Shown here piece after piece: positions 44,994 to 54,669 of a stretch of DNA of 64,000 nucleotides. Source of the stretch: Site-B1 sp963827785 (GTDB lineage: Bacteria > Bacteroidota > Bacteroidia > Flavobacteriales > Flavobacteriaceae); contig CAWHCT010000043.1 in the NCBI GenBank assembly GCA_963827785.1, positions 56,127 through 120,126 of the forward strand. Direction: 5' to 3'. A model generated the notes under the pieces. The model saw nothing but the letters and a program-made list of their open reading frames with translations. It searched no databases and was not told the DNA's origin. The position numbers were made by a program, and so were the translations under genes. The first letter of the stretch is position 1. Each line of letters starts with the position of its first letter.

Positions 44994-45998
44994 TTGACTG
45001 TTCACGAGACTTATATTAGAAGATGCCTTTACATTGCCAAAAATGGTTTAGGCACAACAAGACCTAATCCTATGGTTGGTTGTGTCATTGTGTATAAGAA
45101 TAAAATTATAGGCGAAGGCTTTACGAGTCCATATGGTGGAAATCATGCAGAAGTAAATGCTATTAATTCAGTCACAGATAAAAGTAAGTTAAAAGAAGCT
45201 ACTCTTTATGTGACTTTGGAGCCTTGCTCCCATTTTGGAAAAACACCTCCATGCAGCGACCTGATCGTTGAAAACAAGATTCCCAAAGTGATCATTGGTT
45301 GTTTAGATGAAAATGAAAAAGTAGCCGGAAAAGGAGTTGCAAAATTGAAAGACTCAGGTTGTCAAGTTGTTATTGGCATTTTAGAAAAAGAGTGCAAAGA
45401 ACATCACAAACGATTTTTTACATTTCACAATAAAAAAAGACCTTATATTATATTAAAATGGGCTGAAACCTTAGACGGATTTATTGCTCCCGAAACAAAA
45501 GAAGATGCAAAACCCGTTTGGATCACAAATGAATTATCACGGCAATTAGTTCATAAATGGAGAACGGAAGAACAAGCTATTCTAGTTGGATCAAATACTG
45601 TAATTCAAGATAATCCTTCACTAACAGCCAGAGATTGGGAAGGTCAAAATCCCGTTAGGGTTGTTCTTGATCCAGATGAATCTCTTTCAAAGAAATTGAA
45701 TGTTTTCAATAATGATGCAAAGACTATTGTTCTCTCTCGAAATGAATTAGACTACTCTAAAAATGTAGCTCGGCAAATATGCGATACTTTGTATTTAGAA
45801 GACATAAATTCCGTGATCGTTGAAGGTGGGGCCCAAACCCTGCAAACATTTATAGATTCCAATCTATGGGATGAATCTAGAGTATTCATTGGACAAAAAG
45901 AATTTAAGAAAGGCATAAAAGCACCTAAATTTAAAGGTAGACTAATGTCAGAACGTATTATTAATTTCGATATCCTTAAATTCTATTTAAATGATTAA
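44994..45998 (+). CDS. ribD: Bifunctional riboflavin deaminase/reductase RibD
   Basis: Carries out two steps of riboflavin synthesis: deamination of the pyrimidine intermediate and reduction of its ribosyl side chain. The N-terminal deaminase (1-145) has NHAEVNAI with the zinc histidine and glutamate, and LEPCSHFGKTPPCSDLIV. The C-terminal reductase (about 150-334) has ILKWAETLDGFIAP and VEGGAQTLQTFI. The start codon is TTG at 44994, directly after the LEA-gene stop; no ATG precedes the conserved TYIRRCLYIAKNGLGTTRPNP. It overlaps the HAD gene by 8 bases. Flavin made here serves ETF and the acyl-CoA dehydrogenase. Confidence 0.95.
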   Translation: MTVHETYIRRCLYIAKNGLGTTRPNPMVGCVIVYKNKIIGEGFTSPYGGNHAEVNAINSVTDKSKLKEATLYVTLEPCSHFGKTPPCSDLIVENKIPKVIIGCLDENEKVAGKGVAKLKDSGCQVVIGILEKECKEHHKRFFTFHNKKRPYIILKWAETLDGFIAPETKEDAKPVWITNELSRQLVHKWRTEEQAILVGSNTVIQDNPSLTARDWEGQNPVRVVLDPDESLSKKLNVFNNDAKTIVLSRNELDYSKNVARQICDTLYLEDINSVIVEGGAQTLQTFIDSNLWDESRVFIGQKEFKKGIKAPKFKGRLMSERIINFDILKFYLND

Positions 45999-46602
45999 AA
46001 ATATCATTTTTGATTTCGGTGATGTGTTCCTAGATCTGGACAAGGAAGGTGCCTTAAAAAATGCTCTTAATTTGTTTCAATTAGATTCACTTACTGAAGA
46101 AATGATATCAGTTAATTGTCTATATGAGCAGGGATTGATTTCTACCACTGAATTCGTGGATTTTTATTTTCATTATTTTCCTCAATTATCAAGGCAAGAT
46201 GTAGTAAATATTTGGAATTATGTTCTCAAAGAATTTCCATTACATAAAATGGAATTCCTTAAACAACTTAATGAGCATAATCAATACAAACTGGTACTAT
46301 TAAGCAATACCAATGAGCTACATATAGATTGGGTAAAAAAATACATCCCTTTTTATCCTGAATTTAAGAATTGTTTCTACAAGTTTTATTTATCACATGA
46401 GATCAATCTAAGAAAACCTGACAAGGCGATATTTGAGTTCGTTTTGAATGAAAACAACTTTAACCCATCAGAAACCTTGTTTATAGATGATACAAAGGAA
46501 AACACTGAAGCTGCCAAAAAACTTGGAATTCATATTTGGAATATAGATGAGACCAAAGAGGACATCATTGATCTATTCAGCATTAAAAAAGATTTATTTT
46601 GA
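45991..46602 (+). CDS. HAD family phosphatase
   Basis: Haloacid-dehalogenase-type hydrolase (203 aa). Motif I FDFGDVFLDLD has the two aspartates (nucleophile and acid), motif II is LLSNTNELH, motif III includes RKPDKAIFE, and motif IV is LFIDDTKENTEAAKKLG. The small helical cap fits the HAD-IA group near ribD; in other bacteria a similar protein dephosphorylates the riboflavin intermediate, which would fit its place after ribD, but that is inference. It overlaps the EamA gene by 4 bases. Confidence 0.87.
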   Translation: MIKNIIFDFGDVFLDLDKEGALKNALNLFQLDSLTEEMISVNCLYEQGLISTTEFVDFYFHYFPQLSRQDVVNIWNYVLKEFPLHKMEFLKQLNEHNQYKLVLLSNTNELHIDWVKKYIPFYPEFKNCFYKFYLSHEINLRKPDKAIFEFVLNENNFNPSETLFIDDTKENTEAAKKLGIHIWNIDETKEDIIDLFSIKKDLF

Positions 46603-47462
46603 TATTTCTCGTACTCAGTATTCTGGCCTCAACCATTATTTTGATCTTATTCAAGTTATTTGACAGATACAATGTAAATACGCTTCAGGCAATTGTAGTC
46701 AACTATATCACAGCCTGTACAAGTGGTTTGATTACATATAATGCTCCAATTAATATTAGCGAGATCGTATCAGCTAAATGGTTTTTTGGAGCTCTTGCCT
46801 TAGGGTTTTTATTTATCTCAATTTTTAATGTGATGGCACTCACAGCTCAGCGAAATGGACTTTCTGTAGCCTCCGTTGCAGCTAAAATGAGTGTGATCAT
46901 TCCAGTTATATTTGGGATTTATGTTTATAACGAAGGTTATGGCATTCAAAAAATAGTGGGTGTCCTTCTGGCTTTGATAGCAGTTTATCTGACTTCCATA
47001 AAATCAAAATCATCAATAAATACAAATAAAGGTTTACTATTACCAGCTATATTATTTCTGGGTTCCGGAATTATAGACACTTCAATAAAATTTCTGGAAA
47101 CAACATATGTAGGCGAAAATGGTATTCCAATTTTTTCAGCTACCATATTTTTCTTTGCAGGCATTATAGGAATTGTGATCTTAATTCAAAAATCACTCAA
47201 AAAATCTTATAAATTTGATATTAAAAGTATTTATGGGGGAGTTGCTTTAGGAATTGTAAATTATGCTTCAATTTATTACTTGTTAAAGGCGCTTCAGTAT
47301 GAAGGCACAGAGAGTTCAACCATTTTTACCATAAATAATGTGGCCATTGTTATGCTATCCACTTTAATAGGTTTAATGTTGTTTCATGAAAAATTATATA
47401 TTAGGAACTGGATTGGAATAATTACCGCTATTGTATCAATTGTATTGGTAACCCTCGCATAA
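46599..47462 (+). CDS. EamA/DMT family transporter
   Basis: Inner-membrane transporter (287 aa) of the drug/metabolite superfamily with ten hydrophobic helices in two repeats. The first repeat has the alanine/asparagine-rich NVMALTAQRNGLSVASVAAKMSVIIPVIFGIYVY, the second ends EGTESSTIFTINNVAIVMLSTLIGLMLFHEKL, both typical EamA features. The start is a TTG codon at 46599 overlapping the HAD stop (4 bases). The solute is unknown; its location in the ribD operon makes a flavin or metabolite exporter/importer possible, but unproven. YigZ follows after one base. Confidence 0.85.
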   Translation: MIFLVLSILASTIILILFKLFDRYNVNTLQAIVVNYITACTSGLITYNAPINISEIVSAKWFFGALALGFLFISIFNVMALTAQRNGLSVASVAAKMSVIIPVIFGIYVYNEGYGIQKIVGVLLALIAVYLTSIKSKSSINTNKGLLLPAILFLGSGIIDTSIKFLETTYVGENGIPIFSATIFFFAGIIGIVILIQKSLKKSYKFDIKSIYGGVALGIVNYASIYYLLKALQYEGTESSTIFTINNVAIVMLSTLIGLMLFHEKLYIRNWIGIITAIVSIVLVTLA

Positions 47463-47463
47463 A

Positions 47464-48069
47464 ATGGATTCAGATACTTACAGAACTATATTGAACCCTT
47501 CTCCAGAAGTCCTGTTTAAAGATAAAAACAGTAAATTCTTTGGTTATGCCTTTCCTGTACAAAATGAAGATGAAATTAAAAATCACATTGAAGCTTTAAA
47601 AAAACAACATTACTCAGCACGACATTGGTGTTATGCATACCAATTAGGCGAAGAAACCCTCAGGTTTAGAGCTAATGACGATGGTGAACCTGGTAATTCC
47701 GCAGGAATGCCCATTTATGGTCAAATACAGTCGTTTAACGTAACAAACATTCTTATTGTGGTTGTGAGATATTTTGGCGGAACAAAACTTGGTGTTGGAG
47801 GATTGATAAACGCTTATAGAAGTACTGCCCAAATGACACTAGAACAGTCAAGAATAGTTGAACGAACTTTAAATATTGACTATTTAATAAGTTTTGAATA
47901 CAAGAACATGGAAAAAGTCATGCGAATTGTAAAGGAAAGGAATTTAAAGATTGTAAACCAAAAACTAGAGTTGGACTGTCAACTGCAAATCTCTGTGAGA
48001 AAAAATGACGCCCAATTGATTTTTGATCAATTTAATCAACTTTTTGAAGTTTCAATTAAAAAACTTTAA
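47464..48069 (+). CDS. YigZ/IMPACT family protein
   Basis: A 201-residue protein of the UPF0029/YigZ family, whose N-terminal domain has the signature ANDDGEPGNSAGMPIYGQI and VVVRYFGGTKLGVGGLINAYRSTA. YigZ-type proteins are similar to a domain of the eukaryotic IMPACT regulator; bacterial functions are not well known. It is last in the LEA-ribD-HAD-EamA-YigZ run and converges with the thioesterase gene, with only 3 bases between their stops. Confidence 0.9.
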   Translation: MDSDTYRTILNPSPEVLFKDKNSKFFGYAFPVQNEDEIKNHIEALKKQHYSARHWCYAYQLGEETLRFRANDDGEPGNSAGMPIYGQIQSFNVTNILIVVVRYFGGTKLGVGGLINAYRSTAQMTLEQSRIVERTLNIDYLISFEYKNMEKVMRIVKERNLKIVNQKLELDCQLQISVRKNDAQLIFDQFNQLFEVSIKKL

Positions 48070-48072
48070 CAT

Positions 48073-48474
48073 TTACAATTGCAGTTTATCTAATATATAT
48101 GCGGGACATCGAATAGGCTTTTTTGTTTTCATGTCAACAAACACTAAAACTACATTTGCAGTGGAAAGAATTTCATCGTTTTGATTGGTCAAAATATAAT
48201 CAAATTCTATTCGTGCAGCAGGTATTTTTTGAAGTTGTGTTTTTACATTAATTACATCGTCATAATAGGCTGACTTTTTGAAATTTATACTCAGAGAAAG
48301 AACAGGAAGCATAATTCCCTCCTCTTCCATTTTTTTGTAAGAAATTCCCAGTTTTCTTAGCCATTCAATGCGTCCCATTTCTAGATACTGCGCGTAGTTT
48401 CCGTGATAAACGTACCCCATTTGATCCGTTTCTCCATATCTTACTCTAATTTCAATTTCATCTGACTTTATCAT
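48073..48474 (-). CDS. Acyl-CoA thioesterase, YbgC/4HBT type
   Basis: Hot-dog-fold thioesterase (133 aa). The YbgC motif with the catalytic aspartate is GETDQMGYVYHGNYAQYLEMGRIEWL, and the remainder (PVLSLSINFKKSAYYDDVINVKTQL) completes the fold. It hydrolyses acyl-CoA or acyl-ACP; the chain length is not known. Divergent from dnaA. Confidence 0.92.
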   Translation of the reverse strand: MIKSDEIEIRVRYGETDQMGYVYHGNYAQYLEMGRIEWLRKLGISYKKMEEEGIMLPVLSLSINFKKSAYYDDVINVKTQLQKIPAARIEFDYILTNQNDEILSTANVVLVFVDMKTKKPIRCPAYILDKLQL

Positions 48475-48664
48475 CTATTTTTGAAATAATTTTTGTATTT
48501 TCATCCAGAATTAAACATGAGGAAAAATTTCTTAATAATCAATAGTATTTGATTTTTTTTTTAGAAATTTGTTCACATATTTGTCGAGTAAAATTTTAAT
48601 CAAGAGAATCGCCCTTTTCTCTTTTTTTACGAACTAAACTAACTGTTAAACTTAAGAATTAATA

Positions 48665-50093
48665 ATGACTATAACTGCGCAAACGGTTTGGAAAAATTGT
48701 CTAGCATTCATAAAAGATAATATACAACCGCAAGCTTACAAAACATGGTTTGAACCCATCGTTGCAGTTAAACTTGAGAACAATGCATTAAGCATCCAGG
48801 TTCCGAGTAAATTCTTCTATGAGTGGCTTGAAGAACATTATGTCAAAATCCTGAAGGTATCCTTAACAAAAGAGCTCGGTGAACATGCCAAACTGGTGTA
48901 CATTATCAAAATGGAAAATACCTATGGCAACAAGCAGCCATTTACTGAAAGAATACCTAGCTCTAATAGAAGTACATTGAAATCACAAGATGTTGATATT
49001 CCTCTTAAAAATAAAAGTCCTGAACTAAGGAATCCTTTTGTTATTCCCGGAATCAGGAATGTGAAAATTGAATCACAATTAAATCCTAATTATAGTTTTG
49101 AAAACTTCCTGGAAGGTGATTCCAATCGTTTAGCAAGAAGTGCGGGATTAGCAGTAGCTGCAAAACCGGGAGGAACATCATTCAATCCATTATTGATCTT
49201 TGGTGGAGTTGGTTTAGGTAAAACGCATCTGGCTCATGCCATTGGCGTTGATATCAAAGATAAATATCCGGAAAAAACAGTTCTTTACATTTCTGCAGAA
49301 AAGTTTACTCAGCAATATATAGATTCGGTTAAAAAGAATAATCGAAATGATTTTATTCATTTCTATCAATTAATAGATGTGCTGATAATTGATGATGTTC
49401 AATTCCTATCAGGAAAAACTGGTACTCAGGATGTTTTCTTCCATATTTTCAATCATTTACACCAAAATGGAAAGCAGGTTATATTAACAAGTGATAAGGC
49501 TCCTGTTGATATGCAGGATATTGAACAAAGATTGCTATCCAGATTTAAATGGGGATTATCAGCTGAATTACAAAGCCCTAATTTTGAAACACGTGTATCT
49601 ATACTTAAAGAATAAATTGTATAGAGATGGTGTTGAAATGCCAGATGATATAATAGATTACGTGGCAAAAAACATCAAATCAAATGTCAGGGAATTAGAA
49701 GGAGCCATCATTTCCTTGATTGCTCAGTCTTCATTTAATAAAAAAGAGATCACCTTAGAGCTTGCAAAACAAGTTGTTGAGAAATTTGTCAAAAATACAA
49801 AACGAGAGGTTTCTATAGATTACATACAAAAAGTAGTTTCAGATTACTTCCAAATGGATGTTGACACCTTACAGTCAAAAACAAGAAAACGTCATATTGT
49901 TCAGGCAAGACAGTTAGCCATGTTCTTTGCCAAAAAATTCACAAAAGCCTCATTGGCAAGTATTGGATCTCAAATTGGCAAGCGAGATCATGCAACGGTC
50001 CTTCATGCTTGTAAGACTGTAGATAATCTTTCTACTACCGATAAGCAGTTCAGAAAATACGTTGAAGATCTGACCAAAAAACTTTCCGTTTAA
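48665..50093 (+). CDS. dnaA: Chromosomal replication initiator DnaA (frameshifted)
   Basis: Initiates replication by binding DnaA boxes and opening oriC. Domain I (VWKNCLAFIKDNIQPQAYKTWFEP) begins the protein; domain III has Walker A GGVGLGKTHLAHAIG and Walker B LIIDDVQFLSGK; domain IV ends with the signature GSQIGKRDHATVLHACKTVDNL. After RVSILK the frame hits a stop at 49613-49615; the rest continues in another frame from KLYRDGVEMPDDIID to 50093. One extra base, either G49610 or T49613, explains it and restores about 475 residues. As an essential gene this is most likely a sequencing or assembly error. I see no obvious DnaA-box cluster nearby. Confidence 0.95.
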
Positions 50094-50107
50094 ATATTTT
50101 TTGAAAC

Positions 50108-50563
50108 ATGACTAATATCTTAATGGTTTGCCTCGGAAACATCTGTCGCTCCCCATTGGCCGAAGGGATCTTAAAATCAAAATTACCAGCAAATAAATTC
50201 TATATAGATTCTGCGGGAACTGCCAATTACCATATTGGAGATTCTCCTGATATTAGATCCATTCAAATAGCCCAAAAAAATCATATAAATATAACAGCCC
50301 AAAGAGGAAGACAATTCGAGGTTAATGATTTTGATCAGTTTGACCATATTTATGTCATGGATAGGTCTAACTACCAAAACGTTATGAGATTAGCGAGAAA
50401 TGAAGGTGATAAAAAGAAGGTCAAACTCATTTTGAACGAACTTTACCCTGAAGAGAATATGGATGTTCCTGATCCTTATTATGGAGGACATGATGGATTT
50501 AAAAATGTTTTCGATCTGCTGGATAAAGCTTGCAAAATAATTGCTGAAAATTTAGAAAGTTGA
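50108..50563 (+). CDS. Low-molecular-weight protein-tyrosine phosphatase
   Basis: Phosphatase of 151 residues with the P-loop CLGNICRSPLAEGIL close to the N terminus (catalytic Cys8 and Arg14) and the general-acid aspartate in DVPDPYYGGHDGF. It dephosphorylates protein tyrosines, often regulating envelope polysaccharide synthesis, but no kinase is nearby. It starts 14 bases after dnaA and may be read from the same transcript. Confidence 0.92.
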   Translation: MTNILMVCLGNICRSPLAEGILKSKLPANKFYIDSAGTANYHIGDSPDIRSIQIAQKNHINITAQRGRQFEVNDFDQFDHIYVMDRSNYQNVMRLARNEGDKKKVKLILNELYPEENMDVPDPYYGGHDGFKNVFDLLDKACKIIAENLES

Positions 50564-50705
50564 TTTCGTATACAAACTCTCAATTGATCTAATAAAAGTT
50601 AAATATTGTGAGTTTCTGGTCTGGATATTCAAAATGGTTTCATAATTTAGAAGTCTGCAATAAATTGATCCTTTCCAGAAAAGTAAACTGGGTAATCTAT
50701 CAACT

Positions 50706-51416
50706 ATGGAAAAAGGCAAACTCTATTTAATACCAACAAGACTAGGAGATAATGCTCCCTTAGAGGTTTTACCAATGTCGGTCAAAAAAATAATTGAGTT
50801 AGTAGATGACTATATCGTGGAAAATGAAAAAACCGCCAGAAATTTCATAAAAAAGATAAGCTCAAGTAAATCGCAGCCATCATTAAAAATTCACATATTA
50901 AATAAATTTACACAACCAATAGAATTAGAAAGTTTTTTGGATGCTTGTAAAGATGGTAAACCCATTGGATTACTTTCAGAAGCAGGTTGTCCTGGAATAG
51001 CTGATCCTGGGGCAGATATTGTAAAAATTGCCCATAAAAAAGATATCAGAGTTATTCCTTTGGTTGGACCCTCATCCATTTTATTAGCAATGATGGCCTC
51101 TGGAATGAATGGCCAGAAATTTACATTTAATGGTTATTTACCTATAGACAATGATGAAAGAAAAAAAGCACTTAAAGCTCTGGAGCGAGAATCATTAAAT
51201 AGCAATACAAGTCAAATATTTATTGAAACACCTTATAGAAATAATAAAATTCTTGAAGAGATTTGTAAAACCTTGCATTCAGAAACCGAGGTTTGTGTAG
51301 CCTGTGATATTACTTTACCCACAGAATACATCAAAACTAAAACAGTTAAAGAGTGGAAACAAACTAAAGTTGATCTTCATAAAAGGCCAACAATCTTCAT
51401 CATTCACCGAATTTAA
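50706..51416 (+). CDS. SAM-dependent methyltransferase, RsmI/YabC-like
   Basis: A 236-residue tetrapyrrole-methylase-fold enzyme: GKLYLIPTRLGDNAPLEVLP at the start, PIGLLSEAGCPGIADPGADIVKIAHKK in the middle, and VVGPSSILLAMMASG-like PLVGPSSILLAMMASGMNGQKFTFNGYLP. These match the RsmI family, which 2'-O-methylates C1402 of 16S rRNA. Bacteroidota often have two related copies, and this shorter one may not be the true RsmI, so I give no symbol. It converges with the lysozyme-like gene (4-base overlap). Confidence 0.87.
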   Translation: MEKGKLYLIPTRLGDNAPLEVLPMSVKKIIELVDDYIVENEKTARNFIKKISSSKSQPSLKIHILNKFTQPIELESFLDACKDGKPIGLLSEAGCPGIADPGADIVKIAHKKDIRVIPLVGPSSILLAMMASGMNGQKFTFNGYLPIDNDERKKALKALERESLNSNTSQIFIETPYRNNKILEEICKTLHSETEVCVACDITLPTEYIKTKTVKEWKQTKVDLHKRPTIFIIHRI

Positions 51417-52066
51417 ATCTTGGAAACTTTAGCTTTTTTATTTGGGATAATTATAGATGTATCGTATCCTGAAAATTTCTTCATGTAATACGATATAGAA
51501 GTTCCATAGGCATCAGAAAAACCATTTCTGCCGAAACTCCTTAAGTACTTTTTGACACCTCCAGGACCAGCTAAATGCGCAGCTGCCAATATTCCTGATT
51601 CAGTGATTTCAATTCCATTTATTTTCTTCCCAACAAAGCGATCAATATCCTTTCTAAGAATCCATTTGTTTCGTGAAGTATTCGCCATAAAAGCTTTTTC
51701 CTGTAATTCAGGATTATATAAAAATTGATTTGGAGTATAAATGCCAATTAATTCAAGTGTTTCAATTCCAAATTGATATTTCCCCAAATAGCCAAAATCA
51801 TTGACTGAAAAATAATTCCCTCTGGATTCCTTGAAGCCTAAGGCATCTTTGAATCCAAGATAGGTTTTACCTAAATAAGGCATATATAAATCCGCAGTGT
51901 CTCCGTCTTCTTGTAATGCTTCTTCGTTAACAACATTATAACACAACTCTAAACCCTGGGTAGAATAATCGGAAATATCTATTGATTTATTTGATTTGGT
52001 TGAGAAGTAAAGTACTGCAAAAATTGATAATAGAATACCAAAATAACTTACAATATTTTTTATCAT
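51413..52066 (-). CDS. Lysozyme-like/peptidoglycan-acting envelope protein
   Basis: A 217-residue protein with an N-terminal membrane anchor (residues 6-24) and an exported region. The middle segment KDALGFKESRGNYFSVNDFGYLGKYQFG has the glutamate-serine motif and GxYQFG pattern of the goose-type/SLT lysozyme superfamily, and GILAAAHLAGPGGVKKYLRSFG is the usual partner helix. This suggests a peptidoglycan lytic transglycosylase; database entries for relatives often read 'LysM peptidoglycan-binding', but no LysM is visible. Next to mltG, DUF2279 and other envelope genes. Confidence 0.8.
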   Translation of the reverse strand: MIKNIVSYFGILLSIFAVLYFSTKSNKSIDISDYSTQGLELCYNVVNEEALQEDGDTADLYMPYLGKTYLGFKDALGFKESRGNYFSVNDFGYLGKYQFGIETLELIGIYTPNQFLYNPELQEKAFMANTSRNKWILRKDIDRFVGKKINGIEITESGILAAAHLAGPGGVKKYLRSFGRNGFSDAYGTSISYYMKKFSGYDTSIIIPNKKAKVSKI

Positions 52067-52173
52067 ATTTTATCGTTTATAAGACAAGAATAATGTTTAA
52101 TTAATTGTCTTAAAATCTTTTGCAAAGATATGCTATTTTTCAAAACGCTAAATATTAATATGTTACACTTCTG

Positions 52174-53098
52174 TTAAAAATATAGATAGTGGAATTTCAA
52201 CTTACCATTACTGTTTATTTCAAAAGTAGGAGCTGGTATTTTTATGAAATTAATAACATTGAAGAGAGACTTCAATAACCTTGAATTAGTCTCAATTCGT
52301 CCCAGATCTACATCTAAACTTAAATAATATTGTCTAATTCTCTCCTGATCAGGGAATTCCAAAATATTAGAATATTCATCTCCAGTCAGCATTCCATCAG
52401 CTCCATAACCAAATGCAATGTTAAGCCATTTAGGTATCTTGCCTCCTTTAGTGAAAGAATGAATATTGGCACTTAACCAATACGTCTGACCATTATAATC
52501 TTTTATAGTTTGTTCCAAAAAATTCGTTCCTAATCGTTCTGGTCTTTTCTCGGCAAATTTAGTTTGATGAAAAGAATATTTAAAAGTAATGCGTTGTTCC
52601 TCCCATAAGTAGTTCCTGACCAACATAAAGTCCTGTTCCGGCAAAATTGGAGGCCATATCTCCCCAAGAAAATCCCCATTCTTCAGAGAATCCATCAAAT
52701 ACTTCAACCACTGTTAAAAATGTAAGCCCTAAAGTAGCTCCATAGATCAATTGATTTTTGTTGTTTGTACCACTCCAATTCAAGACATCTGCTCCCAGTC
52801 TTCCAATATGATATGAAGTAAGAACATGTCCTAATTTATCCATTTGAAGCCATTCATTATTATCATCAATTGTATGGAATTTAGATTGATCATAATCACT
52901 ATACCATAGCTTATTCAATCCAATTAAAGCTCCTGAACCTAGAGCTGCTTCAGTAATAATGACAGTATTTCGTCTTGGTCTGTTTAAGGTGTCACTGGGG
53001 GTTAAAAATAAATCGGTCTTTGATTGCCCTAATGTGCAATGGCTGATGATGATTGTTAAAAAGAATAATACAACTTGATTAGGACTAAATCTCAACAT
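52174..53098 (-). CDS. DUF2279 family outer-membrane protein (frameshifted)
   Basis: About 307 residues in full: a signal peptide (LFFLTIIISHCTLGQ), a DUF2279 core with DKLGHVLTSYHIGRLGADVLNWSG and EEWGFSWGDMASNFAGTG, and a C-terminal part YNGQTYWLSANIHSF. One extra base at 52606 (T on the plus strand) turns the expected GQELLWEEQRITFKYSF into a stop; deleting it joins the two frames. Such proteins are predicted to bind or form envelope structures, but the function is unknown. Upstream lies mltG; its stop and this start overlap (53098). Confidence 0.82.
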
Positions 53099-54141
53099 TA
53101 ACGATTAATTCCTTGTTTGTTAATCCATCTTACATATTCCTCTCTATTTCTGTTATGTTGTGACAAAGTTTTAGCAAACTTATGATAACCAAACTGTTCA
53201 ACATTAGCAACAAAATAATAATAGTCATGGTTTTCCGGATTTAATACAGCATCTATTGAGGAAATGTCAGGCATTGCAATTGGACCTGGTGGAATTCCTG
53301 CATATTTGTAGGTGTTATAAGGCGAATCTAATTCAAGATCTTTATACAATACGCGTTTAATAATAGTATCAAAATTACCGGTCTTCTGTTTGATGGCATA
53401 AATCACTGTTGGATCCGCTTGTAAAGGCATACCTATTTTTAATCTAGTTTAAATAAACTCCGGCAACTCTTGGTCGTTCGTCTACTTTAGCTGTTTCTTT
53501 TTGAACTATAGAGGCCAAGGTGATGACCTTTCTTGATCTAATCCAAAGGCTTTTGCCTTTTCCAATCTTGTTTCGGTCCAGAATTTGTTATATTCTTTTA
53601 ACATTCTATCTCGAAATTTTTCAGCGGATGTATTCCAGAAAAATTCATAACTATTTGGAATGTACATTCCTAATGCAGTATTTTCTGTGAAGCCATTTTC
53701 CTTTAAGAACTCATCATCTTCAAAAGTATTAATAAGTGATAAACTGTCCGCTTCAATTTGAGATGCAATTCTTCCTGCAAATTGAGGAAGGTTTCTTGAT
53801 TGTTAAAAGATACTTTTACGGGAATATTATTACTTCTAATAGAATTGATGATATCGTTATTACTCATACCTTTATCAATAACAAATTTACCTGGTTTAAT
53901 ATTCGTAGTGTATTTCTTTCGTGCAGCCAGTGCATCAAATTTGTCAATATTCTTCAATAATGGTTCTAATTGCTCTCGTACATCTTCGTATTGTGCATCT
54001 GTAGGTATATAAATATAAGCTTGCTGATTATCAAAAGCAGTATTTGGCTCAAACATGGCAGAATACACATAATATGCAATAATACCTGCAATTACCAAAC
54101 CTAATCAAAACAATCGCCAAAAGAATTTTTTTAATATACAT
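53098..54141 (-). pseudogene. mltG: Endolytic murein transglycosylase MltG, frame broken as sequenced
   Basis: Inner-membrane enzyme that cuts growing glycan strands. The fragments assemble into one about 347-residue protein: KKILLAIVLIGLVIAGIIAYY membrane anchor, PGKFVIDKGMSNNDII, a central RMLKEYNKFW segment, the conserved LASIVQKETAKVDERPRVAGVYLNRL with the catalytic glutamate, and the C-terminal MPLQADPTVIYA plus YAGIPPGPIAMP. Indels at about 54102 (extra T on the plus strand), 53790, 53530 and 53446 break it. The start ATG is at 54139-54141, directly next to the GNAT stop. I think these are sequence errors and the gene is intact in the organism. Confidence 0.88.
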
Positions 54142-54669
54142 TTATTGCTTTATTAGTTGATATAAATACTCGTTTTTATATGCTCCATTAACAAAATTCC
54201 AATCTTTTTTCAATCCAATCTTCACAGAATCCTTGTTTTTTAAATAATTTAATACTTGCTTTATTGTCTTCTGAAATATTGCAATATAACTGATGCAAAT
54301 TTAAGTGTATAAAACAGTAGTTTATCAATAGTTGTAGAGCTTCAGTTCCAATTCCTTTATTTCTATCTTTTTCATCTTTAATTAAAATGCCTATTCCAGC
54401 ACGTTTGATTTTTAAAATCAAAATCAAAAAGATCTATCATTCCCAAAGGCTGTGTTCTCATAATTTGAAATTACCAAGCGCAACTGTTTCACTTCATAGA
54501 TATCTTTATGAGATTGTTCAAGATATTGTTTTATTAGAAATCTAGAATAAGGCGTTTGTGTATTGCTTATTTCCCAAATTGATTCATCATTTTCAATTTC
54601 ATGTATAAAATCCAGGTCTTCAGGCTCCAAAGCTCTTAAAAATATATGTTCACCTTTTAATGTTACCAT
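54142..54669 (-). pseudogene. GNAT acetyltransferase, frame broken as sequenced
   Basis: Ribosomal-protein-like GNAT enzyme of about 175 residues, starting VTLKGEHIFLRALEPEDLDFIHEIEND and carrying motif A in RNKGIGTEALQLLINYC. Three indels break it: about 54443 (extra base in CCC), 54405 (extra T in TTT) and 54220 (extra C). After correction the C terminus reads GLKKDWNFVNGAYKNEYLYQLIKQ and stops at 54142, one base from the MltG start. The acceptor is unknown. It follows dapF: its ATG overlaps nothing but begins right after dapF's stop at 54670. Confidence 0.82.

Noticed and set aside
48480..48664. Replication origin next to dnaA
   Set aside because: I see no cluster of TTATNCACA-type DnaA boxes or AT-rich repeat array in the gap before or after dnaA.
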